Assembly: GCF_949987515.2 (NCBI RefSeq)
Contig: NC_082684.1
Location: forward strand, 119,206,080-119,270,079
DNA length: 64,000 nucleotides
Origin: Delphinus delphis
Lineage: Eukaryota; Chordata; Mammalia; Artiodactyla; Delphinidae
Direction of reading: 5' to 3'
In this document: positions 23,465-37,621 of the stretch, one piece after another
Position numbering within the stretch: position 1 is the first letter of the stretch
Layout: each line of letters begins with the position of its first letter
The notes under the pieces: generated by a model
What the model was told of the DNA's origin: nothing
What the model saw: only the letters and a program-made list of their open reading frames with translations
Databases searched by the model: none
Made by a program: the position numbers and the translations under genes

Positions 23465-24529
23465 TTATTTTTTTGTGAAGAAGAGTCAAATAATGTATTT
23501 TAGCCCATTTTCAACAATGGTGCCATTTTGGTTTAGTAGTTTGGAAAAATAGTTTAAACTCAATTTTATGCCTAAAGTCTTTATGAATGAAAAGATTAAA
23601 CATTTTTAAATTCCCAGAGAAATTTAGAAGAAAATATATTAAGAACTGTGGATATGATTTCTTATCTACATTTTTCAAAGTATGTTTCCTGGAACCATAT
23701 GAAAAGAAGGACTTACCTATGTGTTTGGCAAGCCTTGTGCTAAATAAAACTAAACCAGTTTCTTTACTGTAGGACTTACCAGAGCCTTTAAAATGCTAAC
23801 CTGTTTTGTGAATCTTTAAACATGGTTACTCAAAGCGATTTCACAGTAGAACCCTTCCTTTTTATTTTCCTCATGAAAAAGCATCTTTCAGAATTAGTGT
23901 TATATAAAACATATTTTGGGAAAGACAGGTCATTTGAGCAGACTTGGTCATTTGGACCAACTCTTTTTCTGAGGACAACTAGAAATGCTAGGCAGAGTAT
24001 TTTTTTAAATCTGCTTGAAAGCATTTCAGAGCTAATAAGGTAATGAAGAATTATTGGCTCAAGATCCAGGGAATGACAAAGACAGAGACTCAAAGAGGTG
24101 AGCCCAGGGCCCACAAAGAATTGGGAGGGCCTAGTATATTCTTCTCACTTTGGATTGAGTCCCTAAAAGGCTGGACCCTAGAAGTAGCATGAATCAGAGG
24201 TTATCAGTCCCTCATAGTAGTTACATCTCCTATTTGCATCATCCCACTTCTTGAAGTTAGATTATGGTGATATATTGTTAGGGTCCCCAGGATGCCTGGG
24301 AAGGCAAATACTCTTTAGAAAAATAATATAAGGGTAAAACACCATCCCAGGCCTTATTATTTGTACTTGACATACAAGCAGATTACTAACTAGGCACAGT
24401 CAGGAGCAGTACAACATAAATGAAAGCCTGTGGAAAAAAATGGACAGTAGAACCTGCCTCCTGGGAACTCCAGAACTTGGAGTTATTAGGCACAGACTTT
24501 AACTTTAACATAACAATATTTACTGTATC

Positions 24530-25800
24530 AGGAAGATAAAAAATAGATTAAGAATTTTGGCGGAGAACTGGAAACTTTAAAAATGGACATTTTAGAACTA
24601 AAAAAAGTAAGAGTATTAAGAACTGACAGGATGGGTTTAATAACAAATTAGACAAAGCAAAAGTGAGAATTGGTGAACTAAAAGACAGGAACAATATTCA
24701 GAATTTTTGAGACATAAAAGGATGGATAATTCAAAAGAAGAGTAAGACCTAGAGGATACAGTGAGAAGGTCTAACATACTTAAAATTGGAGTCCCAGAGG
24801 CAAAAAGAGAGAAAATTGGCCAGAAGTGGTATTTGAAGAGATAATCACAGAATTTTCCAAACCTAACAAAACACATCAAGCCATAGATTCAAGAAGCCCT
24901 TTAGAACCCATGTGGGATACAGTTAAAGCTGTGCTTTAAGAGAAATTTAAGTCTTTATGTGTATGAGAACACAGACATTTCACAAAAGAAGCTATCCAGG
25001 TGTCTAATAAATGTGTGAAAAGATGCTTGATTCAGTAATCAAGGAAATGCAAAATTAAAACCACAGACAGCATTAAGTACCCACCAGAACGGCTAAAGCA
25101 AAATAGATAATACCAGGTGTTAACAAGGGTATGGAAAAGCCCAAACTCTCATACACTGATGATGGCAGTACAAATTGGTGCAGTCATTTTGACATTATCT
25201 ACTAAAGTTGTAAATATGTGTATTCCATGACCCAGCATTTTCTCTCACAGTTATATACTAGAGAAATGCATATATGCACCATGAGCACCAAGAGATATGT
25301 AAAAGAATGTGCATGGCATTATTTGTTACAGCCAGCATCTAGAAATAATTCAGATTTCTGTCAGTAGTAGAGTGGATGAATATGTGATAGTACCTTTACA
25401 TGAAGTAATACTGTACTGCAATGAAAATGAAGGAACTATGGCAGTAATCAACAACGTGGATGAATTTCACCAAACTAATACAAATGAAAGAAGATAGATG
25501 CAAATACTAAATGATTCTATCTACATAAAGTTTGAAAAGCAGATGAGCAAAGCTATAGTTTTAAGGATGTCTGTGTAGGTAGATGGTAAAACTATAAAAA
25601 ACACGAAGTTACTGTAAAAGTCATGATATATGCCACTTTGTAGGTGGAACAATAGGAGTATTTTGGGGGCCCAATTATAGAAACTAGCAATATTCTTTGG
25701 GGTTCTATGGTTACATGGTTCATATGATAAATCCTTAATCTTTTAAGTTTTTGTTTTGTACATCTTTCTGTATATGTATTATATTAAAAGTTTTTAAAAT
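24530..25800 (+). mobile_element. Old LINE-1 with large internal deletions
   Basis: ORF1-type sequence (about 24530-24900) is followed at once by a short piece of mid-ORF2 (about 24910-24975), and then by the ORF2 C-terminal region and 3' end (about 24980-25800). Roughly 3 kb of ORF2 is missing between these parts. It could be a deletion-ridden LINE-1 or a HAL1-type element (half-LINE carrying only ORF1). No frame is intact. Confidence 0.6.
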
Positions 25801-26279
25801 AAATATAATACTTTGATATAAAATAATTATAATCACAAATGTGGAGGCACTTTTAAAGCTATGAGAATGTAATGTACATTGTAGTTATACTCTTAATTCT
25901 GAAATCTAGAGAGAAGAAAGTTCACACACCCATACATTCACACTCACAAAGATTTGGCAGCGTTTTGAATCTTTGAACATTATTGTCTGCATTGGCAGCT
26001 AGATATGCAGCTTCATCTTGAGATCATGAAGCGAGTCAGTATAAAAGGACAGGCCAACAAGCTGAGGATGGCAAAGTGGAAAGCTGGAAAGACTGGGTCC
26101 TCTGTGTTGAGCTGTTGAAGGCACTGAGCCTGCAACCACTTTTCCCCAAGTCTTATGTGAGATAATAGATTTTCCTCATTCTTAAGAGAAAAAGTGAGAT
26201 AAAATACAGGCCACATCTAGGGGAATATTTGATAAATGAATAGGCATTTAATGTACTTAAATGTACAATTCAAAAAAGA

Positions 26280-26870
26280 AACCCAACTAGTATTTTAAAA
26301 ATTGAAAAGCATGTTCATCGTTGATAGTAATCATGAGATTCAAATAAAAATGCAAAAAAAACACAACAACCTCACCTAGTAATTGCCAACTATTACCACT
26401 TTTATTGTGACATGGAAAGCTGATGAAGGTGGGTGAAACTGATGATCTGGTTATGTGTTTGTGGCATTGGAAATTAGTAACAGTCGTTCTGGAAAGTTTT
26501 TGACAAGATGTTTCAGTAGTCATAAAAACCTGTTTTCCTCTAAGCCTAGTAATCCCATTTCTAGGAATCTCTCCTAAAGAAATCAATCAGACTATGCAAA
26601 GGTTCATTGCAACTTTATTTATAGTAGGGAATAATAGGAAAATATCAACATATTCAACAGTAAAAAAATTAAGTAAATTAAAAATTTCAACTGAATTCCA
26701 ATTTTTAGTTGTGATTTAAAACTATGCAAAAAATATACACATGGAAGATAAAAGAAGAAATCCAAAATCATTGTAATAGTTTTGTTAGAATAGTGGAAGT
26801 ATGTGTTTTCCCTCCTGTTTTCTAGTTTCTGAACTTTCTGTGATGCTATATTGATATGGTACATCTATAG
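26280..26870 (+). mobile_element. Old LINE-1 ORF2 3' fragment
   Basis: The order of blocks ('aacctcacctagtaattgcc', 'agtaatcccatttctaggaat', 'ggttcattgcaactttattta') matches the end of LINE-1 ORF2. It is heavily diverged. Confidence 0.6.
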
Positions 26871-29800
26871 TCATAAAATTATTATAGTAAATTGAGCATT
26901 CTTTTGTTTTATTCCTTGTAAAGTGATTTTTTATATTTTATCTATGTTATCGTCCAAATAAAACCTGCTAGTTTTGTATGTATTGTAGATTGTATATATC
27001 TTTCATGGAGGCAATCTGCTTATTGCTTATGGTTTACTAGGTAAATTTCTCTACTGAGAATTTACATTTAATACTCAGATAATACTGTAATTCAGATGAC
27101 TTCGGGAACTCTTTTTAACTTTGGGCCTCTTTTCAAAGAACAAGCATAAAGTAAAATTGCCCAAATCCAGCAGTTTCACTTTTTTAAAAACATGTTGAGA
27201 AAGAGAAAAAAATACACTGGACTAGAAAGAGCTCAGCAAGCTCTTGGAGTTGATATGGGTTGAGTGAAGGTAATAAGGATTTGCATTATAGCAGAGGCAG
27301 TGGCAGTTAAAAAGAAGAGATGGGTAAGGAGAAAGGCATTATAAAGAAAGAATAGCAAAGCTTCATAGCTCTGTGAAAGTGGGGATGGAAGTGATGGAGG
27401 ATGACAGTAGTACAGGTGTTTAAAACAGGTTGAGTTTGAAATGACAGCAGCATATTTGGGGAACAGTGCCCACCAGGTAGTTGCATGTGGATTGGAAATT
27501 AGGAGACACAAAGCAGAACTACAGATTTAAGAGTCATATTGAGGCAGTGGTTGAAGCCATGGGGATACATGAAGTCTCTGAAAGAGAAGGAGACATGTAG
27601 CCTCTTTGGGGCTGTGTACATAGGAAAGATTGAGAGGGAATACAGAAGAACCAGAATCTCATGATTGTTTTAGATCATAAGTTTCTAATGGACAGAATCC
27701 ATGTTGTTCATCATATAGGAATTTCCACTGAGTCAAGTAAATATGTCATCAGTGATTTTAAAACCCATGGTCTTTTTAAATTTTAGAAAACTCATTCACT
27801 TCTTTGTACAAATGACATAATTTTATAGACTTTTAAAGTATATTGTTATTTATTTACCTATTTATTGAATAATCAGCTGAAAGTTCATCAGATTTTATGA
27901 AAAATTTGTCAAATATGATAAAATTAATTCTTGAACCTTGCTTTGGATGAATTTTTCAGAATCTTTTGAGATTTTCAAAATCCTTTGCATGTCAGTTCAA
28001 CTTCTCAAATAGATTCATAGTAATAGCCCTAAAAGAGTAGTATTAAGAACATGGGAGTGCTTTCCAGCCACTTCAGTGCAGTATTTCAGATGACACAATA
28101 TTCTGAAATAGAAGCCAGATTGATATAATTGAATGACTTGCCTTAGAGCTGTAGGACCATAATTAAGATCAGCTTTGTCAAGTTTCTGGAAACATTAGTA
28201 TGCAGTTTGCTCAAAAGCATTTTTGTCACATTTGTGTCAGGGCATAAGTTATCATAAAGCTTGAAAACACATTTTAACAAAAGTCACATTAAATTGGGTT
28301 TATTCATTTAGAATCAGTACTTTATTCCTAAATTTGTAGGCTATGACAAGATGAGTTATATCCTTAAAGTATATACCTCAAAAGTCTATCCCAACAATAT
28401 CTTCATTTTTGTCATAAAAAATGAACAGGAGGTAAGAAGGCACACATTAGGAAGTATATCACTACACTCCACAAAATAACAAATGGTGCATATAAGATTA
28501 TCTTGTTTCAATCTGGCAAGTTACCAAACTCTTACATCATCCTGTAATCGTCTGCTGCAGACTCTGACTTTATACTCAGAAATATCGTGCTTTTAGGTCC
28601 CGTTTCACTCTTGTAATTTGATTCTCATGGGTTACTATGGTACCACGTCTAGCTGAAAAGCATCATAGATTCCACATGGGAAAAGCACATTAATGCTTCT
28701 TAATAATGCGTTTTTCTAAATTACACCTTTGCATCATCTTATAATGTATTTGAGAGGAAATACTGCTTTATCCTTCAGATTTGAGTGCAAATCAAGTAAA
28801 TAAGAATCTTCTATATATTATCAGAGAAATTAAGAACACACATTCATGCCATTATTTAAGAGAAGCATTTTTAATTTGTACTTACTTTCTACTGGTTTCT
28901 GTTAAACCTTCAGGTTTTTGTATAAAATTATTTGATGAGTATTTTATATCCAGATGACTTGCTTAGCAGTTAACCTCTGCCCAATTCATGGATGAGCTCT
29001 GCTCCACAGGGGATGGCCTAGTGCAGAGCTTGTTTTTTTAACAGCACTGCTTTCTGAAGCTTAACAGAGTGCAGGAAATTGCTTTCTGGGGTGTGGAAAG
29101 GAGATTCAGCCCAGATTTAATACATACCCCTTCAAGATAATGGAAGCAGAATGCAGGAAATAACCTCATAAGGTTAACTGAAGTATCAGTCCCCACAACA
29201 AAATTAAATCACATAATGAATTAAAAATGGTAGGTCACTTGGTAAAAGTTTTGGAGAAAGCAAGAGGAATTGGGTGAGAGTAAGTTGGAGGGGGAAAGAA
29301 GCACTGATCATCTGGAATCCCAACATTTTAAATGACAAGTGCTGAAGAGATACAGGCCAGTTCCTAAATGCTGCACCTCACTTCTCTGTTTTCTTTGTCC
29401 CTTGAAAATGTTCTGGTTAGGATCCAACAAAGTTGATTATATCACATTAGCAAAACATTAATTTTTAGTTTCTCCTATAAATAATTCACCTAAATAACAT
29501 ATCTTTTCAAACTCTTATATAAGCAAATATACTGAAGCATTCATTTCCTTCAGCAGAACTTCAAGAACTTAATCTCTTTCTAGTTAATATTTTTTAATTT
29601 TAGAATTTACATATCTATTCATCAATTGACCCTATTCGTTATATATTCTGTTCCTGAGAATGTTTTATAAACTGCCAAACACTATGTGGATTTTAGTGGG
29701 TTTAAATATTTCTCTTCCATTCAAGAAACTTTCATAGAATTAAAATGATCTGATAACCCAATACAAAAGCTCTTAAACTGAAAAATACGTGCAGTACATA

Positions 29801-30013
29801 ATTGGTTTTTGTCATTAACTCATTGCAGTACTCATTGTACTACATTTCACTTCTTAGAATAGTCTTCTCAGGGTGAGATTTTAGGGAGGTTTTAGGCCGG
29901 TGTTAAGCACACAGCAGATAACTTAGTTTTGGTTAGTCCCTGCATGTATTTAACACAGACATGTATATATATATATTTGTAATATCTGGTGTCTGTTTAT
30001 TTTTGGAGGATTC

Positions 30014-30299
30014 CTTTTTTTAAAAATTTATTTATTTTTGGCTGCATTGGGTCTTCGTTGCTGCACGTGGGCTCTCTCTAGTTGCGGTGAGCGGGGTCTA
30101 CTCTTCATTGCAGTGCATGGGCTTCTTGCAGTGGCTTCTCTTGTTGCAGAGCACGGGCTCTAGGCACACGGGCTTCAGTAGTTGTGGTGCATGGGCTTAG
30201 TTGCTCCGCAGCATGTAGGATCTTCCTGGACCAGGGCTCGAACCCATGTCCCCTGCATTGGCAGGCAGATTCCTAACCGCTTCGCCACCAGGGAAGTCC
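30014..30299 (-). mobile_element. CHR-type SINE (286 bp)
   Basis: A complete minus-strand copy with poly(T) and A/T-rich tail on the left and a tRNA head ending in a GGGAAGTCC-type terminus on the right. A perfect 14-bp target-site duplication (TTTTTGGAGGATTC) lies at 30000-30013 and 30300-30313. Only one 'cagtagttg' unit is present. Confidence 0.95.
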
Positions 30300-30986
30300 T
30301 TTTTGGAGGATTCTAAAGTTGTCTTTTTTGCTTTATACTGGAAGGAAAAGAACAGAATAAATACAACTGCCCTTTCCTTGTAACAGTCGCTGAAGCCATG
30401 GACTCTGTGCTTATCTGCCCCACCATTCCTTAGTCACACTTTGTTCATTCATGCTTTAGTGTATCTTTCTCACATTTATTCATAATGCCTGCCTTCTGTC
30501 ATCTTTTGCCCTTTCAGACTGCTTAAATAGTTGATCCCACAAAGCCTTCCCTAATTAAAAGCCCACATGCCTGTATCAGTGCTTTGCTTTCTATTTCCTT
30601 GTAAATTTTGTGTGGTTACATTTCATTGTGTTGCCCATATCTCAAGTATAATTTTGACATCTTCGTGTCTCTGTGGTGTATGCCTGTTATTGCTAACTAG
30701 GTGAAAAGCTGCTTGAAGACCATGTAGGGTTTTTTTTTAATCCCTTCCTATAACTTCGTCACTGCATAGTGCTCTACACCTAATAGACATTTAAAAGTTT
30801 ATTTCTAAATTGTAAGGGTAGTTCTGTGTTGTCTGATTTTAGATGGTTACTACTATTGATGTGTGAATGCTGAGTCCCACCCAGAGAATTCAAGAGGCCT
30901 CTTCAGCCCTCCAGGAACTTCTAGTTCACTATTCTGAATATTTTGTTTTTGGTCAGCTTGTAATAAACACTAGGAGTGGAATTCTT

Positions 30987-31105
30987 TTTTTTTTTTTTTT
31001 TAACATCTTTATTGGGGTATAATTGCTTTACAATGGTGTGTTAGTTTCTGCTTTATAACAAAGTGAATCAGTCATACATAAACATATGTTCCCATATGTC
31101 TTCCC
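30987..31105 (-). mobile_element. 119-bp LINE-1 3' stub
   Basis: Poly(T) is followed by only about 100 bp of LINE-1 3' UTR, identical in layout to the start of the 22173 copy. A perfect 15-bp target-site duplication (AGGAGTGGAATTCTT) flanks it at 30972-30986 and 31106-31120. It is an extreme 5' truncation. Confidence 0.95.
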
Positions 31106-31978
31106 AGGAGTGGAATTCTTAAGCCAACAAAGTTTTCTTTTATTCGGTGCCCTTAAATTAACATCTATATACTGTAATATCTGTGGCAAGGGGGATTGAA
31201 GTGGAGTCAGCCCTACCCAAACCACATGGCTACACATGAGGAGGACTAGAATGACTGCAATATCCATGAAAATAGGGATGATCCCTTACATTAATTTTCT
31301 ATCTCAACTGGTGCCCAAAAGTACTGTGTATATACAATAGAACCTATACCACACTGTATCTTTTCCTTATTTCCTATCTAAGAAAGATAGACAATTCTTT
31401 AGGGAAAGTTAAAAAGTAGGAATTAGTTGATTGAAGTCAGATAAATAACAAATACTTAAAGAAGACCTTAATGGTAGTTAAAGAACAGAACAGGTACAGG
31501 TAGAGCTATAAGGAAGAAGTACTTGGTGAAAATAAGGCAGTAGAGCTGAGTGCTAAATAAGCTTCAGTTAAGGAGATACCCTGATACCTAGTTCTGTGCC
31601 CAGAACTTAGTAGGAGTGCCTTTGTTGTCGTGAGAATGAATGAATAGGCTGGTCTCAGGCATCTTATATATCCCCATTATCTTGGTCCCCAATAGGAGAT
31701 GCCCCATTAGAAACATATTTTGTGTTTTAAGTTTCTGTCAGCAGGTCCAAGCAGTAAGACTGGAAACAAGTGGCATTAGTCTTAAACTTCATATGTATTT
31801 CAGACTTGCTTCACTCTCTGCTTATTTTTAAAATATTCAAAGATGACATGGTTAGATATTCATGAGTTTTATTATAAAATTCACTTGAAACTGGGACTGG
31901 GGAAAACTTGCATCATATTTGTACCACAGTATTTTAATGACTCGTTTCATGTTAATGAACAGTATTTCTTTTTTCCAG

Positions 31979-32166
31979 GGAATGGATTTGTAAACTCAAG
32001 AGCTTCTCCAAATTTGATTGGAACTACTGGTGCAAATAGTTTAGGCAAAGTTATGCCTACAAAGTCTCCCCCTCCTCCAGGTGGTGGCAGTCTTGGAATG
32101 AACAGTCGAAAACCAGATCTTCGAGTTGTCATCCCCCCTTCAAGCAAGGGCATGATGCCTCCACTG
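31979..32166 (+). CDS. MEF2A: MEF2A p38-docking exon (188 nt)
   Basis: It completes a glycine codon and encodes [20 protein letters not shown] through GMMPPL, ending in phase 0 before GTATGT (32167). The segment [17 protein letters not shown] is the MEF2A D-domain that docks p38 MAP kinases, with basic residues followed by the spaced hydrophobic L-V-I pattern, all present. A Pro-rich KSPPPPGGG stretch precedes it. The acceptor is TTTTTTCCAG. It can be joined either to the beta microexon or directly to the exon at 52475, both in phase 0. Residues differ little from human (for example GTTGA where human has GATGA, from memory). Confidence 0.97.
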
Positions 32167-32979
32167 GTATGTTAAACCTTTCTTCAGTTTCATTCTTTAA
32201 AACATGTATTTTATACATAGTGTATATTCTCCTTTGCAATTTACTGTACTTCCATAGACTCTAGACCTTTTCCTAATAAGTATTTCTATTTGAAATTAGC
32301 ATTTGAAGAGACAAGTTTATTTTAAATACACAGGAATCAGATTATGAAAAAACAGGAAATAAATCTACCTAATGGTTATTTAAAATTAAAGCTAAATATG
32401 GAGAAGTTATTATGTTAATTTTAATTTACCAAACTGGAATCTTTGCATAGAGATCTCATCCTCAATTTGATAAATTAAACCTGACTTAAGTACTTCTTCT
32501 CTGTGCCCTGCATACTTTGAGTAATTTTTTCACATACTTTTCTATAAGAGAAATACTAAATTATTTGTTAGAAAATTCTACATACCAAAGAGAACTATTG
32601 TAGAATAGGAAAGAATGCATAAAAACTTGGATGAGTTGTTCTCATAATTTTTGTTTATTCCTTCTCAAATAACCTTCCCATTTAACTCTTATAAGAATAC
32701 AGGTCTGCCCACCCCAGCCCTTAACAATGTTCCAGCCTCATTTGCTTTTGAATCCTCTGTTTATAAGAAGAGGAAAATATGTCTACCCCCCTTAGCTTTC
32801 TATAGAAAAAAGTTAGAATATATATGCAAGTTTTAAAACCATTCTGATTTTAGCAACTGTTTGACTACTAACAATCAATGTGATGTGTCAGGTGGTCTTC
32901 CTACTATGCAGCTGCTAAACTGGCCATTTGATTGTTTGCTAAGTGAAAGTAATGCTATCAGGCTTTAGATAATAATTCT

Positions 32980-33190
32980 ACATTGTATAATGATTTATAG
33001 ATTCCCAAACATCTTTATATGCATTGTATCATTTGATTCTCAAACAGTGATCTTGGCAGGTAAGATAAGGAAACCAAGGGAAGGTTAGTACTGGTCCAGG
33101 GTAGCACAAAAGAGAGCCAGAACCAAAACCCTTTAAGTCAAAAAACAAAGTGCTTTTTCATTCGGAGATACAGAAAATTGGAAACTTGCT
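32980..33190 (-). mobile_element. MIR SINE
   Basis: The blocks 'tcatttgattctcaaacagtg', 'aggaaaccaagggaaggtta' and 'agccagaaccaaaaccc' follow the reverse complement of MIR in order. It is diverged and the ends are approximate. Confidence 0.6.
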
Positions 33191-34673
33191 CCCAGTCTTA
33201 CACTGAAAAAATGTTGGACAAACAATTTCATAGTTTTCCTTGAACACATTGTAGTGCTGAGATTTCAGAGCAAACAACTGGCCTAGACTCTAGGGAGAGA
33301 CAGATACTGCAGGGAGAGGACATTGGAGCACTGACTTTATCTGGGCAAGACACAGATAATAAGAGTTAAGCTAGGGTGATTGGTGAATTGCTGGAGGCCA
33401 AGTATTCACTGGCAGGACTCTGTAAAACCCCTGGGACTGCTATGTAGGGAGTCTTAAGCCCTCTTGCAGGCTTTTTCTCCATGAACCCCACTGGGTGCTC
33501 ACAGAAAAAATTGGGAATATCCTGAAAAAGTCTCCTCTGTGGTGTACAACGGGAAGAGAGGGGAAGAGCAGCCACTGCACTAGGGGCAAAAAGTTTTGCC
33601 TGGATCCTTCTCCCCTTTCACTCCTATGGAACAGAAGTCTTAATCTGTGAGGAGATGAATGACATAAATGGTCATCCTTAGGCATTGGTGAATTCCCATT
33701 GTATCTGGGGAAATGGAAAAGGAAAACTCTCTCAGCCCATGGTGGAGGAGCAGGAACAATGTCATGAACATGGCAGAATTTCTGAGAAGGCTGCAGCCTG
33801 ATGCACAGCACAAAGGGGAAAGCTTAAAACTGAGAATGAGCGGTCTTTGGGGAAAAAACAAATAAACAAAAAACCTCTAGCCAACCAATCTTCCATTCCC
33901 ACCAGACGGATTTGAGGCCTGTGGTGGATACACTGAGGGTAACCATAGCAACAGTGAAGCTCAAACCCAGCCCAGTTCTTAATTAAATTAACTCAAACTC
34001 TGTACTAAAGGCCTAGCAGGAGGAAAGACCTGTTACAGGTCTTCAGGTCAGTAGGAATTACCCAAACTGAAATATAAAGAGAAGAATCAAAACAAACAAA
34101 AAAAAACAGAACAAAGCCTCTAATATTTGTGGGGCTTTTTCAGATGATTTAACATGTTTATAATTAGAATTCCAAAAAGAGAAGAGAGAGAGAACAGAGC
34201 AGAAGAAATGTGTTTGAAGAAATAATAACCAACACCAAACACACACACACTCAGACTGCTAAAACAGAAGACAAAGAGGAAAATCTTAAAGGCAACCAGG
34301 GAAAAGAGACGCATAAATATACAGAGGAATGAAGATAAGAATTTATACCGTACTTCTTTTCAGAAACTATGCAAGCTACAAAACAGTGGAGTAATCTAAA
34401 GTGCTGAAATTAAAACAAAAACCAAAAAACTTTCAACCTAGAATTCTGTACCCAGCAAAAATACCTTTCAAGAAATGAAAGAGAAATAAAAACATTCTCA
34501 AAAAAAAATTGTGGGAATTTATTGCCAGCAGACATACTCTACAAGAAATGTTAAAGGATTTCCTTTGGAAGAAGGAATATGCTACCAGCAAACTCTTGGG
34601 TCTATACAGAGAAATAAAGAACAATGGAAATGGAATAAATGAAGATAAAATAAAATTCATTTTGTCCTTCATT

Positions 34674-35775
34674 TGATAAACTTTAATTTTAGAACAGTTT
34701 TAAATTTATACAAAGATTGCAAAGGTGGTACAGAAAGTTCCCATATGCTGCACACCCAATTTTTCCTGTGACTTAACATCTTACATTAGTATGCTACATT
34801 TGTTACAACTAATGAATCCATATTGATACATTATTATTAACTAAAGTCTACACTTTATTAGGATACCCTTAGTTGTTAACCCCATGTCTTTTTCTGTTCT
34901 GGAATCCAATCCAGGAATACAACATTGCATTTAGTAGTCATGTCTCTTTAGGCTCTTCTTGGCTGTGATAGTTTTTCTAAGATTTTAATGACCTTGACAG
35001 TTCTGAGTATTGGTCAGATATGTTGTAGAATGTTCCTGAATTGTGGTTTTTCTGATGTATTTCTCATGATTAGACTGGTGTTATATGTGTTTGGGGGAGG
35101 AAGGCTGTGGAACTAAAGTGCCATTTTTATCACATTATATTAAGGGTACATACTATCAACATGACTGTTGATCACTTTGGTCATCTTGCTGGTGTAGTAT
35201 TTCACTGGCTACTCTTTTCCCCCTTCCCATACTGTCCTCTGTAGAAGGAAGTTACTGTACAAGGCCCACACCTAAGGAGCAGTGGGGGTTATTCTCCTAC
35301 CTCCTTGAGGGCAGACTATCTACATACATTATTTGTAGTTCTTCTGCACAGGTGACTTATCTGTTCTCTCTCATTTATTTAATCATTTATTTATAGTGAA
35401 TATTAATATGGACTCATGGACATTTATTTTATACTTTGGGTTATAATACTAAATTCTGTTAATATATGATTCTATCAATACCAATATTAGTTTATTCTGT
35501 TGCTCAAACTGTTCCAGCTTTAGCTGTTGAGGACTGTTCAAATGGTTCCTGTGCCTCTTTTAGGTACCTCATCTTTGTGGGGTTTTTTTGGCAGGGAGGA
35601 AAGTGGGGGTTACTATTTTATTTTCTGGTTACTACAGAATGCTCCAGGCTCATCTTGTGTATTTCCTGCCCCAGTCCTGGAATCAGGCATTTCTCTGAGA
35701 AACCTTGGTTCCTTTTATTGGAGAATGATATTAGAAACCAAGATCTGGGTGTTTTTCCTCTTCTTACTTGCCCCA
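34674..35775. mobile_element. Nested ancient repeat, also present at 63100-63999
   Basis: About 1.1 kb inserted between ORF1 and ORF2 of the old LINE-1. Its blocks, among them 'ggaatccaatccaggaatac', 'acattgcatttagt', 'tctcatgattagactgg' and 'gactcatggacatttatttta', recur in the same order at 63100-63999. It resembles a mammalian LINE-1 3' UTR type repeat, but the family is not certain. Confidence 0.6.
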
Positions 35776-37621
35776 AAAGATAATTGGCTTTCTAAAGCAA
35801 AAATAGTGGCAATGACTTTTGTGTTTATAGCATATGTAAAAATAAAATGACAGCAGAGGGATTAGAAATATACTGTTGTAGGTCTTTACACATGATGAGG
35901 TGTATATTTGAAGGTGAACTCCAATTAACTGAAGATGTATATTGTAAACCCTAGTACAGCTATAGGAAATAAAAAGAGGTATAAATAAGTCAATAGAGGA
36001 GATAAAATAGAAACATAAAATATGCTCCAGTAGCCCAAGAAATGGGAGAAAAAGAGAATAATAAAGAACAGATGGAACAAATGAAATATAGCTAGCAAGA
36101 TTGTAGATTTTAATCTAACTATACAAGTAAACATGGTCATAAACATCAGTTAAAAGACAAAATGTCAGATTGGTTAAAAAAGGAAGATCATACAGTACAC
36201 TGTCTATAAGAATCCACTTTAAATATAAAGACATAGGTAAAAGGATGGAAAAAAATATACCATGCAAACATTAACCAAAAGAAAGCTAGTGTAGTCATAT
36301 TAATTTCAGGCAATGTAGACTTCACAATAAGGAATATTATCAAGGATAAAGAAGGATATTACATAGTCCATATTCCAAGAAATAAGTATCTTTAATGTGT
36401 ATGCACCTAACAGCACACCTTCAAAATACATAAAGCAAAAACTGATACAACTAAAAGGTGGAAGAGAAAAATCCACAATTGTAGTTGGAACCTTCAACAC
36501 TCTTCTCTCAGTAATTGATAGAACAAGTAGGCAGAAATATCAGTTAGGGGTTTAGGTGACCTGAGCAATATTAACCAACCTGATGTAAGAGACAGTTATA
36601 GAACACTTCACTTCACATAGCAGAACACATATTCTTCTTAAGGGCACTTGGTACATTCAGCAATTTAGACCATATCCTGTGCCATAAAACAAACCATAGC
36701 AAATTTCAATCATACAAATTACAGCCTCTGAGCATAATAAAATTAATAACAGGAAGACAACCGGAAAGTCTCCACATATAGAAATTAAATAACATAGTTT
36801 TAAATAACTCATGGGTGTAAGAGGAAGTCTCAAGGGAAAATTTGAAATACCTATAGCATATCAGAATTTTAGGGACCACCTAGGGTAGCATTGAGAGGGG
36901 AAATTCATAGCACTAAACGTTTATATAAGAAAAGACGAAGTTCCCAAATCAGTAAGCTTTTACTTTAAGAAACTAGGGAAAGAAGAGCAAACTTAACCCA
37001 AAAGGAACCAGAAGAAAAGAAAAAAATGAGGAGCAGAAATTAACGAAACTTAAAACAGAAAGACAGTAGAGAAAAGGAATCAAACCAAAGGCTGTTTTTT
37101 TTTAAAAGATGAATAAAACTGCTAAATATCTAGTCAAAGTTACCGAAGAAAAAGAGAAGAACACAAGTTATCAATATTAAGAATGAAAGAGGTTACATAA
37201 CCCAAAGATACTGAAAGATACTGCAAACAATTATTGTACAGAAGATAAGCTACAGAATAATACTACAAACAATTATTGTATAACAGTTAATCTAAAAACA
37301 AAACAACACTACAACTTAAAAAGGGGGCAAGGGGAATACTACAAACAACTCTATTCTAATAGATTTGATAGTTTAGATGATATGGGTAAATTATTTTAAA
37401 AATACAGATTACCAAAGAATTATTAGACTCACTGAAGAAGAAATAGTTAACCTAAATAGTAAATATCTATTAAAGAAATTGAATTCCTAGTTTTAAAACC
37501 TTCCCCAAAAAAACTCCAGATGCAGAGAGTTTTACTGCCAAATTTTACCAAATATTTAAGAAGAAATGATATCAATTCTACATAATTTATTTCAGAATAG
37601 AGGAAAGGAGGGAACACCTTT

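Larger units (their letters stand above)
19576..31978 (+). other. MEF2A: MEF2A large intron (12.4 kb)
   Basis: GTGAGT donor and TTTTCCAG acceptor. Contents in order: an old fragment near 19800-19860, CHR SINE (20867-21306), 5'-truncated LINE-1 (22173-22859), truncated CHR SINE (23231-23464), old LINE-1 fragments (24530-25800 and 26280-26870), an unidentified old repeat (about 27230-27620), CHR SINE (30014-30299), L2/MIR-like sequence near 30400-30800, and a 119-bp LINE-1 stub (30987-31105). The stretch 27650-29990 shows nothing I can name. No extra exon is supported. Confidence 0.75.

Noticed and set aside
33440..33811. 123-codon minus-strand open frame
   Set aside because: It overlaps the 5' UTR-like part of an old LINE-1 on the other strand, with no recognisable protein or splice context.
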